Shown in pieces: positions 5,828 through 13,691 of a DNA stretch of 14,267 nucleotides. The notes under the pieces are model-generated. The model ran no database searches, was not told the DNA's origin, and was given only the letters and a program-made list of their open reading frames with translations. Origin of the DNA: CAYXPG01 sp964564845 (GTDB lineage Bacteria > Planctomycetota > Phycisphaerae > Sedimentisphaerales > Anaerobacaceae); the NCBI GenBank assembly GCA_964564845.1, contig CAZMCN010000047.1, positions 1 to 14,267 of the forward strand, written 5' to 3'. The position numbers were made by a program, and so were the translations under genes. Within the stretch, counting starts at the first letter, position 1, and every line of letters begins with the position of its first letter.

Positions 5828-6048
5828 GTAAAAAACTTAAAAAAAAGAAAAAATTTTAGCTGACTGTTGTTTTGGTGTGGTAATGGGGGTCATTCAGAAA
5901 TGTGGTGTTTTTTCTCAGGTAAAGGCTATTTGTGAAAATACGTGCAATTGACGAAAATTTGGCTAAAATGTGCGAAATTTAATGAGTTTAACTTTAAGAG
6001 CAGGTGCAGAAAACAAGTGGTGTTTTTGGCAGTGTTGCAGGAGTTCTT

Positions 6049-7206
6049 ATGAAGATAATATCAGGCAGTAATATTCCGTTTGCGGCGGAGTGCTTCTCTA
6101 CCATTGGCGATGTTGAGGTTTATGACAGCAAGGAGATAACGTCGAAACTCGTTGCTGATGCCGACATGCTGCTTGTGCGCAGTGTTACGCGGGTAAACTC
6201 TGATTTATTGGCCGGCAGCAAGGTTCGTTTTGTCGGGACCGCATCCATCGGCGTTGACCATATAGATATTGATTATCTGCGCAGCCGTAATATTGGTTTT
6301 GCATCGGCGCCGGGGGCAAATGCCAATTCGGTGGTGGAATATGTTGTTGCTGCGCTGCTGAATGTTGCGCAGAAATTACAGCTTGAGCTGGAGGGCAAAT
6401 CAATCGGTGTTATAGGCGTGGGCAGTATCGGCGGCAGAGTGGTCCGGAAGTGCTCGAAACTGGGGATGCAGGCATATCTGAACGACCCGCCGCTGCAAAG
6501 AGAAACGAGAGATGCTAAGTATCGGCCGATAGAAGAACTTTATGGGTGCGATTTTATAACGCTGCATACACCGTTGACTTTTGAGGGGGTTGATAAAACG
6601 TATCATTTGGCCGGAGAACAATTTTTCAAATCGCTAAAAGAAGGGTGCGTCTTTATAAATACTTCACGGGGCCCGGTGGTGGACAGCATGGCCTTGAAAG
6701 ATGTGATTGAGGCTGATAAGTTCAAGGCGGTTGTGCTCGATGTCTGGGAAGGTGAGCCGAATATCGATACAGAATTATTGAAAATGGTTGATATTGGTAC
6801 GCCGCACATCGCCGGCCATTCGTTTGACGGCAAGGTCGGCGGTATGTATATGCTTTATAAGGCGGCGTGTGAGTATTTTGGGCTTGAGGTGAAAGTTGAG
6901 AGCGGGACTTTTTTACCTAAGCCGGATGCGGTCAAGTTGAAAATAAATCCACAGCTTGTAAGTGAGCAGGATGTATTGCGAGAGGCGGTCGAGAAAGTTT
7001 ATGATATTAAAAAAGATGACTCGGCACTAAGAGAGATTCTGGATAAGGCGGCAGGTGGGCGGGGGGAGTTTTTCAGTCAACTTCGAGAGAATTATCCGAT
7101 TCACAGGGAATTTCAAAATACTCCGATAGTTTTAGACAATGCCTTTGGAACGGTCGGTGAAAAATTGGCAGGTATAGGCTTTAAGGTGCTTGGTGAAAAG
7201 GAATAA
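6049..7206 (+). CDS. pdxB: 4-phosphoerythronate dehydrogenase
   Basis: 385 aa (E. coli PdxB: 378). It oxidises 4-phospho-D-erythronate with NAD in the DXP-dependent pathway to pyridoxal phosphate. The start ATG at 6049 is set by AGGAG 5 nt upstream and by the family-typical MKI...NIPFA beginning; an earlier GTG (6004) is not needed. Features: the substrate-domain VRSVT (43-47), the Rossmann loop GVIGVGSIGG (120-129), and the catalytic Arg207 in NTSRGPVVD, Glu236 in VWEGEP and His253 in TPHIAGHSFDGK. The last motif separates PdxB from other D-2-hydroxyacid dehydrogenases. A C-terminal PdxB dimerisation domain follows (about 275-385). The end overlaps the folP start, so the two are co-transcribed and probably translationally coupled. 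Confidence 0.93.
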   Translation: MKIISGSNIPFAAECFSTIGDVEVYDSKEITSKLVADADMLLVRSVTRVNSDLLAGSKVRFVGTASIGVDHIDIDYLRSRNIGFASAPGANANSVVEYVVAALLNVAQKLQLELEGKSIGVIGVGSIGGRVVRKCSKLGMQAYLNDPPLQRETRDAKYRPIEELYGCDFITLHTPLTFEGVDKTYHLAGEQFFKSLKEGCVFINTSRGPVVDSMALKDVIEADKFKAVVLDVWEGEPNIDTELLKMVDIGTPHIAGHSFDGKVGGMYMLYKAACEYFGLEVKVESGTFLPKPDAVKLKINPQLVSEQDVLREAVEKVYDIKKDDSALREILDKAAGGRGEFFSQLRENYPIHREFQNTPIVLDNAFGTVGEKLAGIGFKVLGEKE

Positions 7207-8050
7207 TATTAAAAATATAGTTGAATGGCCGAGAGGGCGTCTGGATTTTTCGGCCGGCTGTATCGTTATGGGCGTTTTGAATGTTACGCCGGATTCCTTC
7301 AGTGATGGGGGAGAGTTTCTCGATGCCGATGCAGCTATTAAGCAAGGCCTGAGGATGGCGGCAGAAGGTGCTGCGATAATCGATGTTGGCGCCGAATCGA
7401 GCCGGCCTGGTTCGGAATCGGTTTCAACCGATGAACAAATCGAAAGAGCGATTCCTGTGATAGAAGCACTTTCGGGAAAAATCGATGTGCCGATTAGTAT
7501 CGATACTTATAATTTCGAGGTTGCTAAGGCAGCGCTAAAAGCGGGGGCAATGATGATAAACGATATTACCGCGTTGAGTGATGAACGGATGGGAGAACTG
7601 GCGGCTGAGCGGGGTGTGCCGGTTGTTTTGATGCATATGCAGGGCAGGCCGGCGACAATGCAGGCCGAGCCGAAGTATGATAATGTAGTGAGCGAGGTTT
7701 TAGAGTTTTTAATAGAGCGGGCAAGACAAGCAGAGCAGTTCGGAATATTGAAGGAGCGAATTTTCATTGACCCGGGGATTGGGTTCGGCAAGACAACCGA
7801 ACATAATCTGTTGCTTTTGCGGAATATCCGCAAATTTGTGGAAAACGACTATCGGGTTTGTGTTGGGACGAGCAGGAAAAGTTTTATCGGCAAAATTACC
7901 GGCAAGGAAAAACCTGCCGACCGAATATTCGGCACTGCGGCAACGGTTGCCTTATGTGCAGCAGCCGGCGTATCAATCATCCGCGTTCACGATGTAGCTG
8001 AAATGGTAGATGTGATAAGAGTAATAAATGCAATATGTCAAAATCGTTGA
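7193..8050 (+). CDS. folP: Dihydropteroate synthase
   Basis: 285 aa (E. coli FolP: 282), a TIM barrel joining 4-aminobenzoate to 6-hydroxymethyl-7,8-dihydropterin diphosphate in folate synthesis. Conserved loops are MGVLNVTPDSFSDGG (26-40), DVGAESSRPG (65-74), SIDTYN, MINDITAL, MHMQGRPATMQ, IDPGIGFGKTTEHN, GTSRKSFIG and the closing RVHDVAEMV. The GTG at 7193 is chosen because TAAGG lies 6 nt before it; a TTG at 7190 is the alternative. It overlaps pdxB by 14 nt. The last 33 codons (7952-8050) have a diverged second copy at 8809-8907, beyond the toxin-antitoxin pair. The present tail may therefore not be the original one, although the enzyme is complete and should work. Confidence 0.95.
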   Translation: MKRNNIKNIVEWPRGRLDFSAGCIVMGVLNVTPDSFSDGGEFLDADAAIKQGLRMAAEGAAIIDVGAESSRPGSESVSTDEQIERAIPVIEALSGKIDVPISIDTYNFEVAKAALKAGAMMINDITALSDERMGELAAERGVPVVLMHMQGRPATMQAEPKYDNVVSEVLEFLIERARQAEQFGILKERIFIDPGIGFGKTTEHNLLLLRNIRKFVENDYRVCVGTSRKSFIGKITGKEKPADRIFGTAATVALCAAAGVSIIRVHDVAEMVDVIRVINAICQNR

Positions 8051-8155
8051 AGATAATTCTTGATACGTCATTTGAAGGGTGTAATATATGAAGAACAAAC
8101 GGTTGTGATTTTTTGTCGAAGATTGTCCGGAAAATTTGGAAAAAGGCGATAACTT

Positions 8156-8473
8156 ATGGAGGGCCAAAATCTGACAAAGGAAAGGATAATTGATGCTATT
8201 TGCCAATCCCGAGCGGAGTTGTTCTCTCTGGGTGTGAGGTCCATAGGGCTGTTTGGGTCCTTTGTACGAGAGGAAGCAAAACTGGAGAGCGATGTCGATA
8301 TACTTGTGGAGTTCGATGCGGCGAAAAAGACTTTTGACAACTTTATCGACACCTGTTTCTTACTGGAGGACTTGTTAGGCCGCCGGGTAGAACTTGTTAC
8401 CGGAGAATCAATCAGTCCTTATATCAGGCCGTACGTCCTTAAGGAGGTCGAGTATGTCCCAATCACCGATTGA
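8156..8473 (+). CDS. mntA: MntA-type minimal nucleotidyltransferase antitoxin
   Basis: 105 aa. It carries the minimal nucleotidyltransferase motif GS-x10-DxD exactly (G34, S35, then D46 and D48, within GLFGSFVREEAKLESDVDIL). MntA antitoxins add AMP to a tyrosine in the HepT toxin and so silence it (type VII toxin-antitoxin). The hepT gene follows at once, overlapping by 20 nt, with its SD inside the mntA end. AAGG lies 9 nt before the ATG at 8156. The pair sits between folP and a displaced copy of the folP 3' end, so it was probably acquired as a unit. Confidence 0.9.
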   Translation: MEGQNLTKERIIDAICQSRAELFSLGVRSIGLFGSFVREEAKLESDVDILVEFDAAKKTFDNFIDTCFLLEDLLGRRVELVTGESISPYIRPYVLKEVEYVPITD

Positions 8474-8801
8474 ATATCTACGGCATATTCTTGATGAAAT
8501 CAGTTATATTGAGGGTGCCATCTGCGATATTGAAGAGGCAGAATTTCTTTCTAATGAAACCTTGAAACGTTCGTTTGTCCGAAGTATCGAGATTATTGGC
8601 GAAGCAGCGAAGAAGATGCCGGTGGATTTCAAGGACAAGTGTCGCGACATAGACTGGAAAAGGATTGCAGGGATGAGAGATAAGTTAATTCACGATTATT
8701 TTGGTGTGGATTACCATATTGTCTGGGATGTCGCCGCGCGTAAACTGCCGGAACTGAAGCAAAAAATAACACAGATAATGAGCGATGAAGGCTCCTATTG
8801 A
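8454..8801 (+). CDS. hepT: HepT-type HEPN ribonuclease toxin
   Basis: 115 aa, all-helical HEPN/DUF86 protein. The toxin motif RX4HXY is intact (R75, H80, Y82, in MRDKLIHDYFGVD); Arg and His form the RNase site and the Tyr is the residue AMPylated by MntA in characterised pairs. The start at 8454 is fixed by a strong SD (AAGGAGG, 6 nt upstream), which discards a 20-residue upstream extension of the open frame. It overlaps the end of mntA. With both catalytic motifs intact the module looks functional. The gene ends 7 nt before the displaced folP tail. Confidence 0.92.
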   Translation: MSQSPIEYLRHILDEISYIEGAICDIEEAEFLSNETLKRSFVRSIEIIGEAAKKMPVDFKDKCRDIDWKRIAGMRDKLIHDYFGVDYHIVWDVAARKLPELKQKITQIMSDEGSY

Positions 8802-8808
8802 AAGCTGG

Positions 8809-8907
8809 ATGTGCGCCGCCGCCGGCGTATCAATCGTCCGCGTTCACGATGTAGCTGAAATGGTGGATGTAGTAAATGTAGTTAACCAGATGAATGATTT
8901 ACAATGA
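8809..8907 (+). pseudogene. folP: Displaced 3' end of folP (gene-tail relic)
   Basis: 33 codons aligning without gaps to the last 33 codons of folP (7952-8050), including the stop. The centre (8821-8872) is nearly identical to folP 7964-8015 and encodes AAGVSIVRVHDVAEMVDV. The last dozen codons differ (VNVVNQMNDLQ against IRVINAICQNR). There is no start codon context or SD, so it is not a gene. It looks like the former tail of folP, cut off when the MntA-HepT segment entered, or the tail of a related folP brought in with it. Confidence 0.85.
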
Positions 8908-8948
8908 TATGACAAGCTTGGCATTTGAGTAGCACATGCTAAATTTGA

Positions 8949-9377
8949 GTGAAGTATGATAAAAAAAAACCAAGACAATGGGAGCAGTTCCTTGAGAGTA
9001 TACTTAAGACCCTGCTCGAAAGTCCGGCGATTACCTTTGCTGAAATGACGCCATCAAAGTTACCAAAAAGAGCTGGAGTGTACCTAATAACGGCAATCAA
9101 TAATGGCGGGGAAGAGCCATACTATATAGGACGCACTACAAATATTAGAAGACGTTTATATACTAACCATCTTATGGGGCCAATTTCAAACTCGCAGTTT
9201 AAGAGATACCTAATCGGATCAGGAGAGTGCAGAAAACTTAAATAAGCCAAACAATTACTACGTCAATTTGGCAAAGCACGTTGGATTGAAGAAAGCAACA
9301 TGAGAAAGCGAGGTGCTATTGAGGGGTATCTTACAGGAGTTTTGTTTCCTAAATATGGGATTTGTCAGGAGCATTGA
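8949..9377 (+). pseudogene. GIY-YIG nuclease family gene with in-frame stop
   Basis: The open frame from GTG 8949 encodes 98 aa and stops at TAA 9243-9245. The same frame then continues for 43 codons of family-like sequence to TGA at 9377 (AKQLLRQFGKARWIEES, then RKRGAIEGYLTGVLFPKYG). The N-terminal part has the nuclease core: AGVYLI, PYYIGRTTNIRRRL and a conserved His in YTNH. The part after the stop should contain the catalytic Glu (in IEGYLTG...PKYG), so the truncated product is probably inactive. A single base change (GAA to TAA) would explain the stop. The start is also shaky: weak SD, and a 9-A run after an out-of-frame ATG at 8956 that one more A would bring into frame. No partner gene is visible. 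Confidence 0.8.
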
Positions 9378-9378
9378 A

Positions 9379-9417
9379 TCAATTTGAGTTGGCGTTCAGG
9401 GCGATTTTTAGGGCCTC
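9379..9417 (-). pseudogene. lon: Displaced 3' end of lon (gene-tail relic)
   Basis: On the minus strand GAGGCC...GCCCTG at 9417-9397 matches the lon end at 9494-9474 in 19 of 21 bases, in the same codon frame (EALKIAL against EALKLAL). It then runs NANSN to a TGA at 9379. Its strand and order match lon, exactly 77 nt beyond the genuine tail. It is too short to be a gene and reads as a leftover former end of lon. Confidence 0.7.
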
Positions 9418-9418
9418 A

Positions 9419-9445
9419 ATCTCGTGTTTCGTATCTCGTGTTTCG
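9419..9445. repeat. 13-bp tandem repeat x2
   Basis: ATCTCGTGTTTCG occurs twice, separated by one T (9419-9431 and 9433-9445). It sits between the lon stop (9462) and the displaced lon tail and abuts the latter. It may be the end of a short repeat element dispersed in this genome; a single window cannot show that. Confidence 0.8.
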
Positions 9446-9461
9446 GAGCAGTAATATATTC

Positions 9462-11906
9462 TTATTGAAGTTCCAGGGCAAGTTTTAGGGCCTCGGTAGT
9501 ATTCCTTACGAATTTAAACTTCAAGTTCTTTTTTGCTTCTTTTGGGACTTCGGGGAGGTCCTTTTTGTTTCTTTGTGGCAGGATTACGGTTTTTATTCCG
9601 GCCTGCTTCGCGGCTAAGATTTTTTCCTTCAGGCCGCCGACGGGCAGGACCAGCCCTCGCAGGGTTATCTCGCCGGTCATAGCAACATCAGGTCGAGTCG
9701 GTTTGCCAAGCAGCAGGCTGACCAGCGAAGTGAACATTGCAATTCCTGCACTTGGGCCGTCTTTGGGGATTGCACCTGCAGGGACGTGGATATGATAATC
9801 GAATTTTTTGAATCTGGCCGGTTCGATTTTTAGTTTTTTTGCGTTAGCCTTTACGATAGAAAATGCCGCTTGTGCGCTTTCCTTCATAACATCGCCGATA
9901 TGGCCGGTCAGTTGCAAATTTCCTTTGCCGGGCATTGCGGCTGATTCGATAAATAGCAGTTCGCCACCGACGGGCGTAAAGGCAAGTGCGGTTGCGACGC
10001 CGGGCATTGCCGTCCTGAGGGCCAATTCGGATTCAAATTTGACAGGGCCGAGGATTTTGGCGAGGCCCTTTCTGGTGATGGTAGCACGCCTTTTTTTGGC
10101 CTTGGCAATTTCGGTGGCGATACCGCGGCAAACGGCGGCTATACTTCTTTCAAGATTTCTGACACCGGCCTCGCGTGTATAGTCCCGGATTATTGCGAGT
10201 ATTGCTTCGTCTTTTATGGTCAGGCGGCTTTTGCTAAGGCCGTGCTCTGTGAGCTGGCGGGGGACAAGGTATTTTTTGGCGATGTTCAATTTCTCATTTT
10301 CGGTGTAGCCGGGCAGTTCGATTACTTCCATTCTATCCTGCAGTGCCGGCGGGACCGGCTCGGTGTAATTTGCGGTGCCGATGAACATTACGGTAGATAA
10401 ATCAAAAGGCTGGTCGAGGTAATGGTCGGTGAAGCTGAAGTTCTGCTCAGGGTCGAGGACTTCCAAGAGTGCACTTGAGGGGTCGCCTCTGAAGTCGGCG
10501 CCGATTTTGTCCAGCTCGTCGAGCATAAATACGGGGTTTTTGCTGCCGGTTTTTCTAAGCTCTTGGAGGATTCTACCGGGCAGGGCGCCGATGTAAGTTC
10601 TTCGATGGCCGCGGATGTCGGCTTCGTCCCTTATTCCGCCGAGCGATATTCTGATGAATTTTCTTGCCATAGCTCTTGCGATGGATTTTCCGAGTGAGGT
10701 TTTGCCTACGCCGGGCGGGCCGACAAAGCAAAGTATGGGACTTTTGCCGGTTGGGTTGAGCTTGCGGACGGCCAAAAATTCGAGGATGCGTTTTTTAACC
10801 TTACGCAGGTCATAATGGTCGGCGTTGAGTATTCTCTCGGCCTTGTTGATGTCGAGCTGGTCTTTGGTTTGAATGGACCAGGGCAGTTCGCAGACCCAGT
10901 CCAGATACGTTCGAATGACGCTGTATTCGGGCGAAGCGGCGGGAATTTTGCTCAATCTGCTTAATTCGCGGAGGGCTTCGGCCTCGACCTTTTTGGGCAT
11001 TTTGGCTTTTCTGATGTTTTTCCTGATTTGCTTTAGCTCTTCAGATTGCCTGTCGCCTTTGCCGAGTTCGGACTGGATTGCTTTTAATTGTTCCTGGAGG
11101 AAATATTCCCTCTGGCTTTTGTCAACGGATTCTCTGACTCGGCCCTGGATTTTGTGACTTAGTTCGAGCACTTCAAGTTGATTTGCAAGGGCGATTGAAA
11201 TTGCTTCAAGGCGTCTGCCGGAGTCAAGCTCTTCGAGCAGTTCTTGTTTTTCGGTGATTTTGAGGCTGAGATTAGCCGCTAAGAAATCGGCCAATGCGGA
11301 CGGGTTCTCGATGTTTTCCAGAAGCACAGATGCTTCTTCGGGCACGTTGGGACTTAGTGCGATGACGCGATTGGCCAACTGGCGGACGTTGACGATAAGG
11401 GCCTGGAGTTTTTTGGTCATTCTGGCAGTGACGTTCAGCAGTTGCACCCTGGCCTTTAAGTACGGTTCAGTTGTCAGCCTTTCTTTTATTTCGAATCTGG
11501 TGATGCCGTGGACAACAATGTGGATTGAACCCTGCGGCATTTTTATTAATTTAAGTACCGAGGCGGCGGTGCCGACGGAATAAATGTCGTCAAAGCCGGG
11601 CCTTTCGGTTTCAGGTCTGTGCTGTGTTACAAGGCCTATGATAGACTCGTTCGGTCTGGTGTCTTCAAGCAGTTGTCTGCTTCTGGCGCGTCCTATTGCC
11701 AAAGGTGTTACCGTTCCCGGGTAGGCAACGGCGTTTCGAATGGGAAGGATGCCGATAACGTCCGGAAGTTTGAGTACGTGGTCGCTTTCGCGTAATTCGG
11801 CGCTCTCGGTGTTCAAATATTGCTCAATATTTACAGGGTCGTCGGCAACTGCTTCAATAAGCCAGTTTGTGTCGGAAAACAACAAGTTCTTGGTATTGCT
11901 CGCCAT
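9462..11906 (-). CDS. lon: ATP-dependent Lon protease
   Basis: 814 aa (E. coli Lon: 784), cytosolic AAA+ serine protease that degrades damaged and regulatory proteins. It has an N-terminal LON substrate domain (about 45-245, starting LPDVIGILPIRNAVAYPG) and a coiled linker (about 250-320). The AAA+ module has Walker A GPPGVGKT (396-403), Walker B FMLDELDK (460-467), sensor TAN (511-513) and Arg525. The protease domain has the Ser719/Lys762 dyad (KDGPSAG and GGLKEK). The whole is intact. The start at 11906 has AAGGG 9 nt upstream and a good promoter behind it. Its last codons (9474-9494) are duplicated at 9397-9417. No CIRCE or CtsR-type operator is visible. Antitoxins are common Lon substrates, but the nearby MntA need not be one. 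Confidence 0.97.
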   Translation of the reverse strand: MASNTKNLLFSDTNWLIEAVADDPVNIEQYLNTESAELRESDHVLKLPDVIGILPIRNAVAYPGTVTPLAIGRARSRQLLEDTRPNESIIGLVTQHRPETERPGFDDIYSVGTAASVLKLIKMPQGSIHIVVHGITRFEIKERLTTEPYLKARVQLLNVTARMTKKLQALIVNVRQLANRVIALSPNVPEEASVLLENIENPSALADFLAANLSLKITEKQELLEELDSGRRLEAISIALANQLEVLELSHKIQGRVRESVDKSQREYFLQEQLKAIQSELGKGDRQSEELKQIRKNIRKAKMPKKVEAEALRELSRLSKIPAASPEYSVIRTYLDWVCELPWSIQTKDQLDINKAERILNADHYDLRKVKKRILEFLAVRKLNPTGKSPILCFVGPPGVGKTSLGKSIARAMARKFIRISLGGIRDEADIRGHRRTYIGALPGRILQELRKTGSKNPVFMLDELDKIGADFRGDPSSALLEVLDPEQNFSFTDHYLDQPFDLSTVMFIGTANYTEPVPPALQDRMEVIELPGYTENEKLNIAKKYLVPRQLTEHGLSKSRLTIKDEAILAIIRDYTREAGVRNLERSIAAVCRGIATEIAKAKKRRATITRKGLAKILGPVKFESELALRTAMPGVATALAFTPVGGELLFIESAAMPGKGNLQLTGHIGDVMKESAQAAFSIVKANAKKLKIEPARFKKFDYHIHVPAGAIPKDGPSAGIAMFTSLVSLLLGKPTRPDVAMTGEITLRGLVLPVGGLKEKILAAKQAGIKTVILPQRNKKDLPEVPKEAKKNLKFKFVRNTTEALKLALELQ

Positions 11907-12151
11907 ATTGTCAACCCTTTTTTCTCGGTAGCTATTTTCTTTCTGCAGTCAAATCATATACGATTGAAAAAAATCTGTAAATAATAAAAATTGTAAAGAA
12001 GGAAAGTAGTAAGCATAATCTTAGTATTTGGTGTTGACAGCTTTATTGGGATTTTTGGTTGATTGACGAGGGAATATATGTCATAAATCGTTTAGGAGTT
12101 TACTTATGGTGATGTTTTTTGTAAACCTTAGTATCGAAGGATGAACGATAA
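11907..12151. other. Divergent intergenic region lon / glycosyltransferase
   Basis: 245 nt. It contains the lon promoter on the minus strand. On the plus strand a TTGACA near 12034 has no -10 box at the right distance; TTGATT followed after 17 nt by CATAAA (around 12060-12090) is a weak alternative for the downstream gene. No RNA gene or repeat was recognised. Confidence 0.5.
11953..11981 (-). promoter_or_regulatory. Predicted sigma-70-type promoter of lon
   Basis: On the minus strand TTTACA (11981-11976, 5 of 6 against TTGACA), a 17-nt spacer, then TATGAT (11958-11953, 5 of 6 against TATAAT). Transcription would start near 11946, giving a leader of about 40 nt. This is the best promoter match in the window. 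Confidence 0.65.
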
Positions 12152-13642
12152 GTGTTTCTGTTAAAACGGCAGGTGGCATTTTCTCTGATACTTTTCGCAG
12201 TTACTCTGTGTTTGGGTGGCTTTTCAATTTTGACAAACCAGCAGCTTCACTATATGGGAGGAATGGCGGAGGAATACTTTGATATGGCAGTGAGCTTATA
12301 TTATCGCGGTAAGCTGTCTGCCGACAGCATAGGTGCTCGTGTTTTCAGGCCGCCGGCGTACCCTTTTTTTATTGCCTCGGTTCTAAGAATTTGGGGTGGC
12401 ATGCCGGAGGAAGGCGAGGTCTTTGACAGCCGAGAGGATTTGGAACAAAAGCAGCAGGCCGCTTATAATGCGATCTGTCTGGCTCAATGTATTCTGCTGA
12501 GTTTTTCGACTGTTGTTCTGTTTTTACTGATGTCGCGATATATGCGTCTTCACAGCGCATTTGTGCTGGCATTTTTGTTCGGCTGCAACCCTTATCTGCT
12601 TATTTTGTGCGGGCTGTTTCATTACGGTGTGTTCCATATTTTCCTTACGGTTTGTTCGTGTTATGCGCTGAGCGGTTTCATAGACAGCCGGCCTGAATGG
12701 TACGGGATAAAGATGATATTGGCAGGGGCGATTTGGGGGCTGACCACACTGGCAAGACCGATGACCCTGATTTTACCTGCCTTTGTGTTTGTTATGTTTC
12801 TGATTAAGTTTAAGCTTAGCTGGCGGCTTGGACTCAAATGGAGCGTTCTTTTTACCCTTGGGATGGCTTTGGTTGTCGCTCCAAACACAATACATAATTA
12901 CTATCTGACCGGCAGATTTGTTCCGGTAAACGCCCAGGGAAGCACGGCTTTGTGGGCGGGGACGGTTACTAAATTGAAGCGAAGTCCGAATCATTTCAGG
13001 TGGTGGGGTTTGTGGTATAAGGACGGGATGGCGGTTTTCCGCAAAGTAACCGGTGCGGAGGAGTATAGTTATTCCGAATATGTTAATAATATTATAGAGC
13101 ATGGGGATGAGTTCAGGAGAGAAGCGATTAAGAACCTTCGATTAAAGCCCGGAGTTTATTGTTATAACGTCTTTGGGAATTTCATAACGTTCAATCTCGA
13201 TATCAACTCCGTCTTTATTAAAGTATTTGGGGCAATCCAGGACAGGGACGTGAAAATTGATAAAGGGTGGTTTAAGGTCGGTCATCCGCAGGATTTTTAT
13301 CCATCCTTTGAGGCGAATGCGTTTAAGTACTATATCTATTTGCTTACTTTGTTTGGCTTTGCGGGGGTTTGTATCGCAGCGAAACAGAAAGATAAATCAC
13401 TTTTAGTTGCGGGTTTGGTGTATTTGTGTTTTTGTCTGGCCCACTGCTTAACTTATATGGACCTGATGTATTATTACATCAAAGTTCCATTTTTGTATAT
13501 TTTTACCGGCTACTTTATAAACGCATTTGACCGATGTTTTGTAAAGGTTCCCGTTGTGGGTTGGAAAATTTCGCCGGCTGTTGTCTTAGGTGGTTTGATG
13601 ATTGTATATGGGGTATGGCTGACGGCTGCAATTATTCTATAG
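12152..13642 (+). CDS. GT-C fold membrane glycosyltransferase (family 39-like)
   Basis: 496 aa integral membrane protein with an N-terminal membrane segment (about 8-27) and roughly ten further hydrophobic stretches. It resembles ArnT/PMT-like glycosyltransferases that use polyprenyl-phosphate sugars. The first outer loop has acidic residues in AEEYFDMAVSLYYRG (39-53) followed by RPPAYPFFIA (66-75), the usual GT-C pattern with a catalytic acidic residue near the first membrane helix. ARPMTLILPAF (201-211) and NYYLTGRFVPVNAQGS (about 249-264) are also typical. It likely transfers a sugar on the outer face of the cytoplasmic membrane; donor and acceptor are unknown. The start is a GTG at 12152 with AAGGA 10 nt upstream, so expression may be low. 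It is alone on this strand, and converges with carB. Confidence 0.8.
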   Translation: MFLLKRQVAFSLILFAVTLCLGGFSILTNQQLHYMGGMAEEYFDMAVSLYYRGKLSADSIGARVFRPPAYPFFIASVLRIWGGMPEEGEVFDSREDLEQKQQAAYNAICLAQCILLSFSTVVLFLLMSRYMRLHSAFVLAFLFGCNPYLLILCGLFHYGVFHIFLTVCSCYALSGFIDSRPEWYGIKMILAGAIWGLTTLARPMTLILPAFVFVMFLIKFKLSWRLGLKWSVLFTLGMALVVAPNTIHNYYLTGRFVPVNAQGSTALWAGTVTKLKRSPNHFRWWGLWYKDGMAVFRKVTGAEEYSYSEYVNNIIEHGDEFRREAIKNLRLKPGVYCYNVFGNFITFNLDINSVFIKVFGAIQDRDVKIDKGWFKVGHPQDFYPSFEANAFKYYIYLLTLFGFAGVCIAAKQKDKSLLVAGLVYLCFCLAHCLTYMDLMYYYIKVPFLYIFTGYFINAFDRCFVKVPVVGWKISPAVVLGGLMIVYGVWLTAAIIL

Positions 13643-13691
13643 CCTTCGGCAGTAAGGGCTTTCGGTCGGATACCGTGTTTTGGAGTTCAGC

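Larger units (their letters stand above)
5713..6048. other. Divergent intergenic region between operon and pdxB
   Basis: 336 nt without a gene, A/T-rich. It holds the operon promoter and palindrome (5799-5827), a possible leader hairpin in the operon mRNA (GGCCTC at 5750-5755 pairs with GAGGCC at 5784-5789, 28-nt loop, weak), and A-runs around 5830-5860. On the plus strand a TTGACG occurs near 5949, but no -10 box stands at a good distance, so I do not call a pdxB promoter. A GTG-started extension of pdxB from 6004 is not supported. Confidence 0.6.

Noticed and set aside
6004..6048. GTG-started N-terminal extension of PdxB
   Set aside because: No SD before the GTG, the added 15 residues are not PdxB-like, and the ATG at 6049 has a well-spaced AGGAG.
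8394..8453. 20-residue N-terminal extension of HepT
   Set aside because: The strong SD AAGGAGG stands 6 nt before the ATG at 8454, and the HEPN family starts there.
12034..12060. TTGACA as -35 box of the glycosyltransferase gene
   Set aside because: No acceptable -10 hexamer at 16-18 nt; only a weak alternative exists further on.
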